A program made the position numbers and the translations under genes. The notes under the pieces were generated by a model that was not told the origin of the DNA, searched no databases, and saw only the letters and a list, made by a program, of their open reading frames with translations. A stretch of DNA of 64,000 nucleotides from Geodermatophilus sabuli (GTDB lineage Bacteria; Actinomycetota; Actinomycetes; Mycobacteriales; Geodermatophilaceae), in contig NZ_OBDO01000002.1 in assembly GCF_900215145.1 (NCBI RefSeq), forward strand, positions 248,001 through 312,000, given 5' to 3'. Below are positions 16,047 through 23,680 of this stretch, piece after piece; positions within the stretch are counted from its first letter, which is position 1, and each line of letters starts with the position of its first letter.

Positions 16047-16777
16047 GTCGTCGACGTGCGCGGCCGGTCGTCGCGGAACCGGCGCATCGCCTCGGCCACC
16101 TCCGGCTCGCGGTCGACCGGCAGGCACAGCCGGCGGCGGGTGAAGGCCAGGACGACGTCCGCCGGGGCGTCCTGCCACGGGTCCGGCCGCGGCTCGGTCG
16201 CGGACTCGGCGGCGATCCCCAGCTCGGCGAGCACCGCGCCGAATTGCGCCGCCGACGGTCCGGCGGGGCGGTCCTGACCGTGGAAGTGCCGCCACAGCGC
16301 GCCCATCGACGTCCACGGGTGGACGTCCCCGAGTTCGACCACGACCCGGCGTCGGGCGTGCGCGGTCAGCGCGGCCACGAACGCCTCGACGTCGGGGACG
16401 TTGTAGGCGACGTCCGCGGCGACGACGACGTCGGCGGGCGGGACCTCCTCGGCGACGTCGGGCCAGCGGCCGCACCAGGTCCGCACCGGGGTGCTCCCGG
16501 CCGCCGCGCGGTAGCGCTCCAGCATCTCTTCGGAGGAGTCGACCGCCAGCAACTCGGGCGCCCCGACGGGGATGCTCGCCGCGCCGCCTCCGCAACCGAC
16601 GTCGAGCACGCTGGACGGCGCCACCTCCCGCGCGGCGTCGACGGTGCGGCCGGGACGGCGGTCGCTGCCGAACAGCCCGGGCGGGAAGCCGTACGGCGAC
16701 TCGGGGGCGGCGGCGAGGACAGCCGGGTCGATGGCCCACGCGGCCAGCTCGTCACGCCAGCGCTGCACAGCGGTCAT
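16019..16777 (-). CDS. SAM-dependent methyltransferase
   Basis: 252 residues. Motif I VLDVGCGGGAAS and the acidic strand-2 end LLAVDSSEEML are clear. The N-terminus (MTAVQRWRDELAAWAIDP) looks like a helical cap, and the C-terminus is rich in Trp/Arg. Substrate unknown. The start at 16777 follows CAGGAT by 6 nt. It is convergent with and overlaps the MFS gene. Confidence 0.78.
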   Translation of the reverse strand: MTAVQRWRDELAAWAIDPAVLAAAPESPYGFPPGLFGSDRRPGRTVDAAREVAPSSVLDVGCGGGAASIPVGAPELLAVDSSEEMLERYRAAAGSTPVRTWCGRWPDVAEEVPPADVVVAADVAYNVPDVEAFVAALTAHARRRVVVELGDVHPWTSMGALWRHFHGQDRPAGPSAAQFGAVLAELGIAAESATEPRPDPWQDAPADVVLAFTRRRLCLPVDREPEVAEAMRRFRDDRPRTSTTYWWVGTAS

Positions 16778-16783
16778 GCCGTG

Positions 16784-16789
16784 ATCCTG
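16784..16789 (-). promoter_or_regulatory. -10-like CAGGAT box of the methyltransferase
   Basis: CAGGAT on the minus strand, 6 nt from the ATG at 16777. Confidence 0.35.
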
Positions 16790-16822
16790 CCCGGACCGGT
16801 CCCGGTGCCCGCCGGCAGCCGT

Positions 16823-16828
16823 TAGCGT
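16823..16828 (+). promoter_or_regulatory. -10 box of the small membrane protein gene
   Basis: TAGCGT, then exactly 7 nt to the GTG at 16836. This decides the start against the GTG at 16827, which lies inside the box. Confidence 0.5.
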
Positions 16829-16835
16829 GACGCCG

Positions 16836-17135
16836 GTGCAGGAGGGACCCACGCAGGAGCGCTTCGTCCGGGCGCTCGTGGGCGTGGTGGCCGCCTCCGC
16901 GTTGGCCTATCCGATCCTGCTGTGCGCCGTGGAGCTCGCGCTGGCCCAGCTGCTCGTCGTCGACGTCCCCGCGGTGGTGCTGTGGCTGACCGTGGCGGTG
17001 GCCTGCAGCGTCGCCGTCGTCGCGGCGCTGCGCTGGGGGGTGGCCAGACCGGTCCGCAGCCCGTGGTTGCTCACCGGCCTGGTGCCGCCCGCGGTCTTCG
17101 AGCTGTGGGTCGTGTGGCCGCTGCTCACCGGTTGA
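16836..17135 (+). CDS. Small membrane protein of unknown function
   Basis: 99 residues with three hydrophobic segments (about 13-36, 42-63 and 76-97) joined by short charged loops. I do not recognise the family. The start is set by the leaderless promoter pattern. A hairpin follows immediately and gpmA begins 91 nt downstream, so it is its own transcription unit. Confidence 0.65.
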   Translation: MQEGPTQERFVRALVGVVAASALAYPILLCAVELALAQLLVVDVPAVVLWLTVAVACSVAVVAALRWGVARPVRSPWLLTGLVPPAVFELWVVWPLLTG

Positions 17136-17139
17136 AGGA

Positions 17140-17188
17140 CCCCGTCCTCCTCATCCCTCGCACGCTCGGGACGAGCCTCTGGACGGGG
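17140..17188 (+). terminator. Hairpin after the small membrane protein gene
   Basis: CCCCGTCC (17140-17147) pairs with GGACGGGG (17181-17188); the loop holds a CTCG-rich core shared with the other hairpins of this type. Confidence 0.5.
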
Positions 17189-17214
17189 CCGACGACGAGC
17201 CGCACCGGATCGGG

Positions 17215-17220
17215 CAGGAT
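17215..17220 (+). promoter_or_regulatory. -10-like CAGGAT box of gpmA
   Basis: CAGGAT followed by 6 nt and the GTG at 17227. Confidence 0.35.
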
Positions 17221-17226
17221 GGCCGC

Positions 17227-17988
17227 GTGACGAGGACACCCCCCGGGACGCTGCTGCTGCTCCGCCACGGCGAGAGCGAGTGGAACAAGGCCAACCTGTT
17301 CACCGGCTGGGTGGACGTGCCGCTGTCGGACAAGGGCCGCATCGAGGCCGCCCGCGGCGGGGAGCTGCTCGCCCAGCACGGGCTGCTGCCGGAGGTCGCG
17401 CACACCTCCGTGCTCAAGCGGGCCATCAGCACCGCCGAGCTGGCGCTGGCCGCCGCCGACCGGCAGTGGATCCCGGTCAAGCGCTCGTGGCGGCTCAACG
17501 AGCGGCACTACGGCGCGCTGCAGGGCAAGGACAAGGCCGCCACGCTCGCGGAGTACGGCGAGGAGCAGTTCACCGTGTGGCGCCGCTCGTACAGCACTCC
17601 GCCGCCGCCCATCGAGCCCGGCAGTGAGTACGCCCAGGACGACGACCCGCGCTACGCGATGCTGCCGCCGGAGGTGCGCCCGGCCACCGAGTGCCTGGCC
17701 GACGTCGTCGTGCGGATGCTGCCCTACTGGTACGACGCGATCGTGCCGGACCTGCGTGCCGGCCTCACCGTGCTCGTCGCCGCGCACGGCAACAGTCTCC
17801 GGGCGCTGGTGAAGCACCTGGACGGGATGGGGGAGGACGAGGTCGTCGGCCTCAACATCCCGACCGGCGTCCCCCTGCGCTACGACCTCGACGACGAGCT
17901 GCGCCCGGTCAAGCCCGGTGGTGAGTACCTGGATCCCGAGGCCGCCGCCGCCGCGATCGAGGCGGTCAAGAACCAGGGGAAGCGCTGA
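17227..17988 (+). CDS. gpmA: 2,3-bisphosphoglycerate-dependent phosphoglycerate mutase
   Basis: Interconverts 3- and 2-phosphoglycerate in glycolysis and gluconeogenesis. 253 residues. The phosphohistidine motif RHGE is at 13-16 (H14), followed by SEWN and TGW of the dPGM type. ERHYGALQG holds the catalytic Glu, and [10 protein letters not shown] the second active-site His. Cytoplasmic. It precedes phoU/senX3-regX3, as gpm1 (Rv0489) precedes senX3 in M. tuberculosis. GTG 17227 gives the normal N-terminus. Confidence 0.96.
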   Translation: MTRTPPGTLLLLRHGESEWNKANLFTGWVDVPLSDKGRIEAARGGELLAQHGLLPEVAHTSVLKRAISTAELALAAADRQWIPVKRSWRLNERHYGALQGKDKAATLAEYGEEQFTVWRRSYSTPPPPIEPGSEYAQDDDPRYAMLPPEVRPATECLADVVVRMLPYWYDAIVPDLRAGLTVLVAAHGNSLRALVKHLDGMGEDEVVGLNIPTGVPLRYDLDDELRPVKPGGEYLDPEAAAAAIEAVKNQGKR

Positions 17989-18024
17989 CGAGCCGGCCCC
18001 GGAGGGGGCGGCGAGGAAGCGCTG

Positions 18025-18060
18025 GACGGGACCCTTCCCACGGTGGGGAAGGGTCCCGTC
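18025..18060 (+). terminator. 15-bp perfect hairpin after gpmA
   Basis: GACGGGACCCTTCCC (18025-18039) and its exact complement (18046-18060) around a 6-nt loop, 36 nt after the stop. Confidence 0.7.
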
Positions 18061-18182
18061 GACGTCCGGGACTGCAGGAGCCGGGTACGGCACCCGGCTG
18101 GGTGGACCGGTCGCGGGGGCCCGGAGGGGCCTCCCGACCGGGACACGGGCAGCGGCTCCGCGCCGCGGGGGACGGCACCTGG

Positions 18183-18237
18183 CCGCGGTGTCGTCCGGAG
18201 GACGACGGTGTCACCGCGGTGTCGTCCGGAGGACGAC
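18183..18237. repeat. Two 24-bp direct repeats with inner palindromes
   Basis: Copies at 18183-18206 and 18214-18237 are identical (period 31). Each contains the inverted repeat GTCGTCC-GGA-GGACGAC. They sit just after the phoU stop on the minus strand and could end phoU transcription or bind a protein. The remaining sequence between 18061 and 18182 shows no other feature. Confidence 0.8.
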
Positions 18238-18244
18238 AGGTCGC

Positions 18245-18901
18245 TCAGCCGGCGGCGTTGATCCGGTGCTCGCCGGTCACCAGGTAGACCACCCGGCGGG
18301 CGACGCTCACCGCGTGGTCGGCGAACCGCTCGTAGTAGCGGCCGAGCAGGGTGATGTCGATGGCGGTCTCGACGCCGTGCGGCCAGTCCTCGGAGAGCAC
18401 CTCGCGGAACAGCTGGCGGTGCAGTCGGTCCATCGCGTCGTCGTCCTCCTCCAGCTCGAGGGCGGCCTCGACGTCCTGCTTGGCGATGACCGTGCCGGCC
18501 TTGGTGACCAGGCTCTCGGCGACGTGGCCGGCCTCGAGGAACACCGGCCGCACCTCCTGGGGCACCGCCGAGTCGGGGAAGCGCATCCGCGCCACCTTGG
18601 CGACGTGTTCGGCGAGGTCGCCCATGCGCTCGAAGTCGCTGGCGATGCGCATGGCCGTGATGACCGTGCGCAGCTCGGTCGCCACCGGGGCCTGGCGGGC
18701 CAGCAGCGTGAAACAGCGCTGCTCGATGCTCTCGCGGGTGGCGTCGAGCTGGTCGTCGGCGGCGATCACCAGGTCGGCGAGGGTGACGTCGGCGTCGAGC
18801 AGTGCGGTGGTCGCCTTGGACAGCTGGGACCCCACCGAGTTCGCCATGTCCACCAGGCAGCCGCGGATGTCGTCGAGCTCCTCGCGGTAGTTGTCGCGCA
18901 C
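18245..18901 (-). CDS. phoU: PhoU phosphate signalling regulator
   Basis: 218 residues forming the two three-helix bundles of PhoU. The metal-binding E/D motifs are visible as ASDFERMGDLAEHV in the first half and GRYYERFADHAVSV in the second. PhoU links the Pst transporter to the histidine kinase so that signalling is off when phosphate is plentiful. GTG 18901 has a strong ribosome site (AGGAGGAA) and starts the usual VRDNYREEL. It diverges from senX3 with 268 nt between, containing a PHO-box-like site. The pst genes are not in this window. Confidence 0.93.
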   Translation of the reverse strand: MRDNYREELDDIRGCLVDMANSVGSQLSKATTALLDADVTLADLVIAADDQLDATRESIEQRCFTLLARQAPVATELRTVITAMRIASDFERMGDLAEHVAKVARMRFPDSAVPQEVRPVFLEAGHVAESLVTKAGTVIAKQDVEAALELEEDDDAMDRLHRQLFREVLSEDWPHGVETAIDITLLGRYYERFADHAVSVARRVVYLVTGEHRINAAG

Positions 18902-19019
18902 CGTCTTCCTCCTCGTCGGCCGAGTGGCCGTGTCTGCAGCACCGGGCTCCGGATCCTCGACGTCCCGGTGCGTCTGTCCTGAGCGTAGGTCCGGAACCGT
19001 GCCGGTTCCCGGCCCCGCG

Positions 19020-19048
19020 GGTGAACGAGCGGGCACGGGAACGTGAAC
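19020..19048 (-). promoter_or_regulatory. PHO-box-like site between phoU and senX3
   Basis: On the minus strand three 7-bp units are spaced by 4 bp: GTTCACG (19048-19042), CGTGCCC (19037-19031) and GTTCACC (19026-19020). The outer two match the Streptomyces PHO-box unit GTTCACC in the correct 11-bp register; the middle one is weak. It lies about 120 bp from both starts, suited to RegX3/PhoP-type control of either gene. Confidence 0.6.
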
Positions 19049-19108
19049 AGTGCCGGTACGGCCTGGTGCCGCCACTCCGACGGGGGATGCCGGGGGGTCG
19101 CAGCCGCC

Positions 19109-19114
19109 TAGCAT
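19109..19114 (+). promoter_or_regulatory. Possible -10 box of senX3
   Basis: TAGCAT, giving a leader of about 50 nt that includes the GAGGAGGAA ribosome site before GTG 19170. Confidence 0.35.
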
Positions 19115-19169
19115 CGGCGGGGAGAGCGGGCTCGCGAGGTGCGGCCGCGTGCGGCGGCGAGGAGGAAGC

Positions 19170-20480
19170 GTGAGTCCCACGGTCGCCCTCGTGGTCGGCC
19201 TCGTCGTCGGCGGTGCCCTCGTCGCCACCGTCCTGCTGCGCTACAACCGGCCGGACTTCGACCGCTCGCCCCCGCCGGCGGCGCCGCCGCTGTCGGAGGC
19301 CATCCTGGCCCGCCGGCTGATCGACCTCATGGACCCCGCGGTCGTGTTCCTGGACGCCGACGACGTGGTGGTCCTGGCCAACCCGCCGGCGCGGGCCCTG
19401 GGTGTCGTGCGGGGCACGCGACTGCTGGTCCCCGAGCTGCTGGAGCTGGCCAAGGACGTCCGGAGCGGCAGGCGCCGCCGGCTCGACGTGGACCTCCCGG
19501 GGGAGCTGGTCGGCGGGGGGCCGCGGCAGGTCGGCGTGCACGGCATCCGGCTGGAGACCGGTGCACTCCCGGGGCCGGTCGCCCTCGTGCTGATGGACGT
19601 CACGGAGGCGCGCCGGGTGGAGGTGGTCCGGCGCGACTTCGTGGCCAACGTCGGCCACGAGCTGAAGACGCCGGTCGGTGCGCTGCGCCTGCTGGCCGAG
19701 GCCGTGGAGGACGCCGCCGACGACCCCGAGACGGTGCGCCGGTTCTCCGCGCGCATGACCCACGAGGCCGAGCGGCTCTCGCGGCTGGTCCGCGAGCTGA
19801 TCGACCTGTCCCGCCTGCAGGGCGGTGAGCCGCTGCCCGAGCTGGTCCCGGTTGAGGTGGACCGCGTCGTCGCCGAGGCGGTGGACCGCACCGGCCTCGC
19901 CGCGTCGGCCAAGCAGATCACCATCGCCTCCGGCGGGCAGCACGGTCTGGTGGTCCGCGGCGTCGAGTCGCAGCTGGCGACCGCGGTGACCAACCTGCTG
20001 GCCAACGCCGTCGCCTACAGCCCGGAGGGGACCCGAATCGCGGTCGGCGCCCGCGGTCGCTCCGGCTTCGCGGAGATCACCGTGACCGACAGCGGCATCG
20101 GCATCCCGCGGGAAGACCGGTCGCGGGTCTTCGAGCGGTTCTACCGCGTGGACCAGTCGCGGGCCTCGACCACCGGCGGCACCGGCCTCGGCCTGGCCAT
20201 CGTCAAGCACGTGGCCAGCAACCACGGCGGCTCGGTGAGCGTGTGGAGCGAGGAGGGCCTGGGCTCCACGTTCACGCTGCGGGTCCCGCTGGCCGCGCAG
20301 GTGGACGTCGAGGCGTCGTCCGCCGCCGCTGGTGCCCGTGCGCTGCCTCCGCGGGGCGGCTCTCCCGCGCTCGATCCTGCCGGCGCATCCGCCGGTTCCG
20401 AACCCACCGGCGACGCGGTCGCCGGCCCCGAGCCCGGCGGCGACGTGGTCGCCGGTGACGCCCCGAAGGGACGGACATGA
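19170..20480 (+). CDS. senX3: Sensor histidine kinase SenX3
   Basis: Phosphate-starvation sensor kinase of 436 residues. One N-terminal membrane helix (about 4-24), then a PAS-like region, the DHp domain with the phospho-accepting H163 in FVANVGHELKTPVG, and an ATPase domain with N box (NLLANAVAYS), DSGIGIP and GTGLGLAIV. The 60-residue C-terminal tail is Pro/Ala/Gly-rich and not part of the fold. A ribosome site GAGGAGGAA supports GTG 19170; the upstream ATG would add non-membrane basic sequence. The stop overlaps regX3. Confidence 0.94.
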   Translation: MSPTVALVVGLVVGGALVATVLLRYNRPDFDRSPPPAAPPLSEAILARRLIDLMDPAVVFLDADDVVVLANPPARALGVVRGTRLLVPELLELAKDVRSGRRRRLDVDLPGELVGGGPRQVGVHGIRLETGALPGPVALVLMDVTEARRVEVVRRDFVANVGHELKTPVGALRLLAEAVEDAADDPETVRRFSARMTHEAERLSRLVRELIDLSRLQGGEPLPELVPVEVDRVVAEAVDRTGLAASAKQITIASGGQHGLVVRGVESQLATAVTNLLANAVAYSPEGTRIAVGARGRSGFAEITVTDSGIGIPREDRSRVFERFYRVDQSRASTTGGTGLGLAIVKHVASNHGGSVSVWSEEGLGSTFTLRVPLAAQVDVEASSAAAGARALPPRGGSPALDPAGASAGSEPTGDAVAGPEPGGDVVAGDAPKGRT

Positions 20481-21157
20481 CCCGAGTGCTGGTGGTGGAG
20501 GACGAGGAGTCCTTCTCCGACGCGCTGTCCTACATGCTGCGGCGGGAGGGCTACGACGCGGTCGTGGCGCCCAGCGGGCCCGAGGCGCTGGCCGAGTTCG
20601 ACCGCGGGGGCGCGGACATCGTGCTGCTCGACCTCATGCTCCCCGGCCTGCCCGGCACCGAGGTGTGCCGCTCGCTGCGCGCCCGCAGCAACGTGCCGAT
20701 CATCATGCTGACCGCCAAGGACTCCGAGGTGGACAAGGTCGTGGGGCTGGAGCTCGGCGCCGACGACTACGTCACCAAGCCGTACTCCGCCCGCGAGCTG
20801 GTCGCCCGGATCCGGGCCGTGCTGCGCCGCCACGGCGACGCCGAGGCCCCGGCCGACGGTGCGCTGGAAGCCGGGCCGGTGCGCATGGACGTCGAGCGGC
20901 ACGTCGTCTCCGTGGACGGCGAGCCGGTCGCGCTGCCGCTGAAGGAGTTCGACCTGCTCGAGCTGCTGCTGCGCAACGCGGGCCGGGTGCTCACCCGCGT
21001 GCAGCTCATCGACCGGGTGTGGGGCTCGGACTACGTGGGTGACACCAAGACCCTCGACGTCCACGTGAAGCGGCTGCGGGCCAAGATCGAGCCCGACCCC
21101 GCCAACCCGAAGTACCTGGTCACCGTCCGAGGGCTCGGCTACAAGTTCGAGGCCTGA
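20477..21157 (+). CDS. regX3: Response regulator RegX3 (OmpR family)
   Basis: 226 residues: receiver domain with phospho-acceptor D52 (LLDLMLPGLPG) and K101 (TKPYSAREL), then an OmpR-type winged helix ending in KYLVTVRGLGYKFE. It activates phosphate-scavenging genes in mycobacteria. ATG 20477 overlaps the senX3 stop. It should bind the PHO-box-like site upstream of senX3 and phoU; that is inferred. Confidence 0.95.
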   Translation: MTRVLVVEDEESFSDALSYMLRREGYDAVVAPSGPEALAEFDRGGADIVLLDLMLPGLPGTEVCRSLRARSNVPIIMLTAKDSEVDKVVGLELGADDYVTKPYSARELVARIRAVLRRHGDAEAPADGALEAGPVRMDVERHVVSVDGEPVALPLKEFDLLELLLRNAGRVLTRVQLIDRVWGSDYVGDTKTLDVHVKRLRAKIEPDPANPKYLVTVRGLGYKFEA

Positions 21158-21175
21158 GGGCGGGGCCGGGCGGGG

Positions 21176-21385
21176 TCACTGACCCCGGCCGGTCTCCTCC
21201 TGCAGCTCGTCGATCTTGCGGGATGCGTCGGCCTTGGTGATGTCCTCCGGGACCTCTTCACCGGCCTCGCGGGCGAGCGTCCCGAGGTAGCTCTTCTGCG
21301 CTCCGGTGGCCGGCTCGTCGCCGGTGACCCAGTCCGACGGGTCCTTCTCGGTGGTGCGTTCGGTGTGCACGTTCGATTCGCTCAT
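21176..21385 (-). CDS. DUF3072 small protein
   Basis: 69 residues, acidic and soluble, matching DUF3072 (DPSDWVTGDEPATGAQKSYL then a KADASRKIDEL helix). Function unknown; the layout hints at a small stress or sporulation-associated protein, but nothing shows that. The ATG lies 7 nt after TACGCT on the minus strand. Confidence 0.82.
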   Translation of the reverse strand: MSESNVHTERTTEKDPSDWVTGDEPATGAQKSYLGTLAREAGEEVPEDITKADASRKIDELQEETGRGQ

Positions 21386-21392
21386 GTGTTCG

Positions 21393-21398
21393 AGCGTA
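21393..21398 (-). promoter_or_regulatory. -10 box of the DUF3072 gene
   Basis: TACGCT on the minus strand, 7 nt before the ATG; leaderless pattern. Confidence 0.45.
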
Positions 21399-21445
21399 GG
21401 GCCGCGCGCGTCGACCCGCAGGTCGAGCGGCGCGGCCCCGGCCGG

Positions 21446-21670
21446 TCAGGCGGTCGCCAGCTCGGGCGCCGGGACGGGGGCGGCCGGCGCAGCGGCCCGC
21501 TGCTCGCGGAGGGCGTCCCAGCGGCGGCCGGTGCGGTAGACGTGCACCGCCCCGCACGCGGGGCACTCGACGTGCAGTGCGATGTGGGTGAGGTGGTTGA
21601 CCACCGAGCGGATGCGCTGGTCCGCGACCAGCTCGTCGGTGTTCGTGACGGGGCAGGTGATGAGCAACAT
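21446..21670 (-). CDS. Small zinc-ribbon-like protein
   Basis: 74 residues. CPVT near the start and CPACGAVHVY in the middle resemble the two knuckles of a zinc ribbon, although the first has only one Cys. The C-terminal 30 residues are Ala/Pro-rich and look disordered. Such small proteins are common in actinobacteria and uncharacterised. It diverges from the GlxA-type regulator, 81 nt apart. Confidence 0.55.
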   Translation of the reverse strand: MLLITCPVTNTDELVADQRIRSVVNHLTHIALHVECPACGAVHVYRTGRRWDALREQRAAAPAAPVPAPELATA

Positions 21671-21751
21671 GGGATGAGCGTGCTCCCGGCCACACCCGCG
21701 CACGAGTGGCAGGACTGACCGCAATCGCAAGTTCTCTGCCATCATGTGGGC

Positions 21752-22747
21752 ATGACAGCCAGTGGGCGTCCCCTCGTCGTCAGCACCGTCGTCGCCGACG
21801 GTCTGGTGGGCAGCTTCGGCCTCGGCGTGGCCGCGGAGGTGTTCGGCTACGACCGCACCGCCATGGGTCTGCCCCGCTTCGACTTCGGCCTGGTCACCGA
21901 GCAGCCGGGCGTCGTCCGTACCGACACCGGCATCCCGATCACCGTCGAGCACGGCCTCGAGCGGCTCGCGCAGTCGGACATCGTGACGATCACCGCCTGG
22001 GAGCTGTTCAGCCGCGTGCCCACGCCGCAACTGCTCGACGCGTTCCGCACCGCACACGCCAACGGCGCGCTGATCGTCAGCCAGTGCACGGGCGCCTTCG
22101 TGCTGGCCGAGGCCGGTCTGCTGGACGGTCAGCGGGCCACGACGCACTGGAAGTACGCCGGCGAGCTCGCCGCGCGGTACCCGGCGGTGCGGGTCGACCC
22201 GATGGTGCTCTACGTCGACAACGGCTCGATCATCACCGGGGCCGGCACCGCCGCCGGGGTGGACACCCTGCTGCACGTCGTCCGCCGGGAGTGGGGTGCC
22301 GCCGCGGCCAACGCGCTGGCCCGCGAGATGGTCGTCCCGCCGCACCGCGACGGCGGGCAGGCGCAGTTCATCGACGCCCCGGTGCCCGACTGCGAGGACG
22401 ACCTGCTCGGCGCCGTCCTCGAGTGGGCCGCGGCGCACCTGGCCGACGACATCAGCGTCGACCTGCTGGCCCGGCGGGCGCTGATGAGCCCGCGCAGCTT
22501 CGCCCGCCGGTTCAAGGCCACCACCGGGACGACGCCGCACGCCTGGCTGCTCGGCCAGCGGCTGGCCGCCGCCGAGGAGTTGCTGGAGAACAGCGACGCC
22601 CCGGTCGAGGAGATCGCCCGGCTGGTCGGCTTCGGCACCGCCGCGGGGCTGCGCGAGCAGTTCACCCGCCGCCGCGGGGTCTCGCCGCGGGCCTACCGGC
22701 AGACGTTCCGGGCCGCGACCCTCGTGGGGGACGACCGCGCCGCCTGA
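21752..22747 (+). CDS. GlxA-type AraC family regulator with DJ-1/PfpI domain
   Basis: 331 residues. The N-terminal amidotransferase-like domain (about 1-180) contains SQCTGAFVLAEAGLLDG with the nucleophile-elbow Cys, though the domain senses rather than catalyses in this family. The C-terminal AraC domain (about 220-320) has two HTH motifs, LARRALMSPRSFARRFK and IARLVGFGTAAGLREQF. The effector is unknown. ATG 21752 was chosen; GTG 21746 and ATG 21744 are close alternatives that change little. Confidence 0.87.
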   Translation: MTASGRPLVVSTVVADGLVGSFGLGVAAEVFGYDRTAMGLPRFDFGLVTEQPGVVRTDTGIPITVEHGLERLAQSDIVTITAWELFSRVPTPQLLDAFRTAHANGALIVSQCTGAFVLAEAGLLDGQRATTHWKYAGELAARYPAVRVDPMVLYVDNGSIITGAGTAAGVDTLLHVVRREWGAAAANALAREMVVPPHRDGGQAQFIDAPVPDCEDDLLGAVLEWAAAHLADDISVDLLARRALMSPRSFARRFKATTGTTPHAWLLGQRLAAAEELLENSDAPVEEIARLVGFGTAAGLREQFTRRRGVSPRAYRQTFRAATLVGDDRAA

Positions 22748-22782
22748 CGAGGCAGCCTGGGCGCCGAGGACGTGGCGCGCCC

Positions 22783-23676
22783 TCAGGTGCCGGGGATGGG
22801 GCGGGCGATGCCGACCAGCGAGTCCAGGCGGGCGGCGTTCGCCGGCGCCAGCGGGTTGCGGACCACCTCGGTCAGCGCGAACCCCGCCCGGGCCAGCAGC
22901 AGCGCGTGCGTGCGCGGCGTGAAGTGCCAGATGTGCTCGGTCGGCTTGAGCGTCCACCACCGGGTGCCCAGCAACCGCGCCGGCAGCGACGAGTAGTACG
23001 GCGTGGAGAACAGGACGACGCCGTCGTCGGCGACCAGCGAGCGCGCCGTCCGCCAGAAGGCCAGCGGGTCGGGCACGTGCTCGACGGTGTCCCAGGCGCA
23101 CACCACGTCGAAGCCCGGCGTCAGCGGGGCGTCCTCCACCTGACCGCAGAAGACGTCGAGCCCCAGCGTGTCGCGGGCGTGCCCGGCGCCGGTGCGGGAC
23201 AGCTCCACGCCCGACGTCTTCCAGCCCGCCGCCCGCGCCGCGGCCAGGAACAGGCCGTAGCCCGCGCCCACCTCCAGGAGCCGCCCGCCGGCCGGTGCGC
23301 CGCCGTGCTCCCGCTCGATCAGCCGCAGCCGCCCCGCGGTCCAGGTGCGCTGCAGCAGCATGGCGGGGGAGAACCGGCCGCCACCGGCCTCGGCGGCGTC
23401 GCCGTCGGAGGGCGCACTGCCGGAGGCGGTGCTGCCCGAGAGGGCGCTGCTGGAGAGGGCGTTGCCGTAGACGCCGCCCTCGAAGTAGCCGACGTCGTCG
23501 TAGAGCCGCTGCAGCGCCTCGGGACGCAGCCGTGGGCTGATGAACACCAGCGCGCACTGCGGGCAGCGGACCACGCCGAACGGGGCGACGTCGTGCACCA
23601 GCGTGCCCGGGAGGCCGCACAGGCAGCAGACGACGTCCTCGGTGTCCTCCGCGGTCCACACTGCCGGCGCACTCAC
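22783..23676 (-). CDS. Methyltransferase with N-terminal zinc ribbon
   Basis: 297 residues. A zinc ribbon (C17-x-x-C20 and C38-x-x-C41) is followed by a UbiG-like class I methyltransferase domain with motif LLEVGAGYGLFLAAA. Between them lies a Ser/Gly-rich insert (NALSSSALSGSTASG) that is low complexity. This layout is common in genes for modified sugars or lipids; the substrate is not evident. GTG 23676 follows TAGGCT by 6 nt on the minus strand. Confidence 0.8.
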   Translation of the reverse strand: MSAPAVWTAEDTEDVVCCLCGLPGTLVHDVAPFGVVRCPQCALVFISPRLRPEALQRLYDDVGYFEGGVYGNALSSSALSGSTASGSAPSDGDAAEAGGGRFSPAMLLQRTWTAGRLRLIEREHGGAPAGGRLLEVGAGYGLFLAAARAAGWKTSGVELSRTGAGHARDTLGLDVFCGQVEDAPLTPGFDVVCAWDTVEHVPDPLAFWRTARSLVADDGVVLFSTPYYSSLPARLLGTRWWTLKPTEHIWHFTPRTHALLLARAGFALTEVVRNPLAPANAARLDSLVGIARPIPGT

Positions 23677-23680
23677 GTGG

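Noticed and set aside
14292..16739. An 815-codon minus-strand frame opposite the MFS gene
   Set aside because: Shadow of the DHA2 transporter: low-complexity His/Arg/Asp composition and no motif, while the plus strand has clear transporter signatures.
18183..18237. CRISPR-like repeat
   Set aside because: Only two 24-bp copies with a 7-bp gap and no cas gene; it does not have spacer-repeat structure.
17880..20225. A 781-codon minus-strand frame across phoU and senX3
   Set aside because: Reads out of frame with phoU and antisense to senX3; no recognisable domain.
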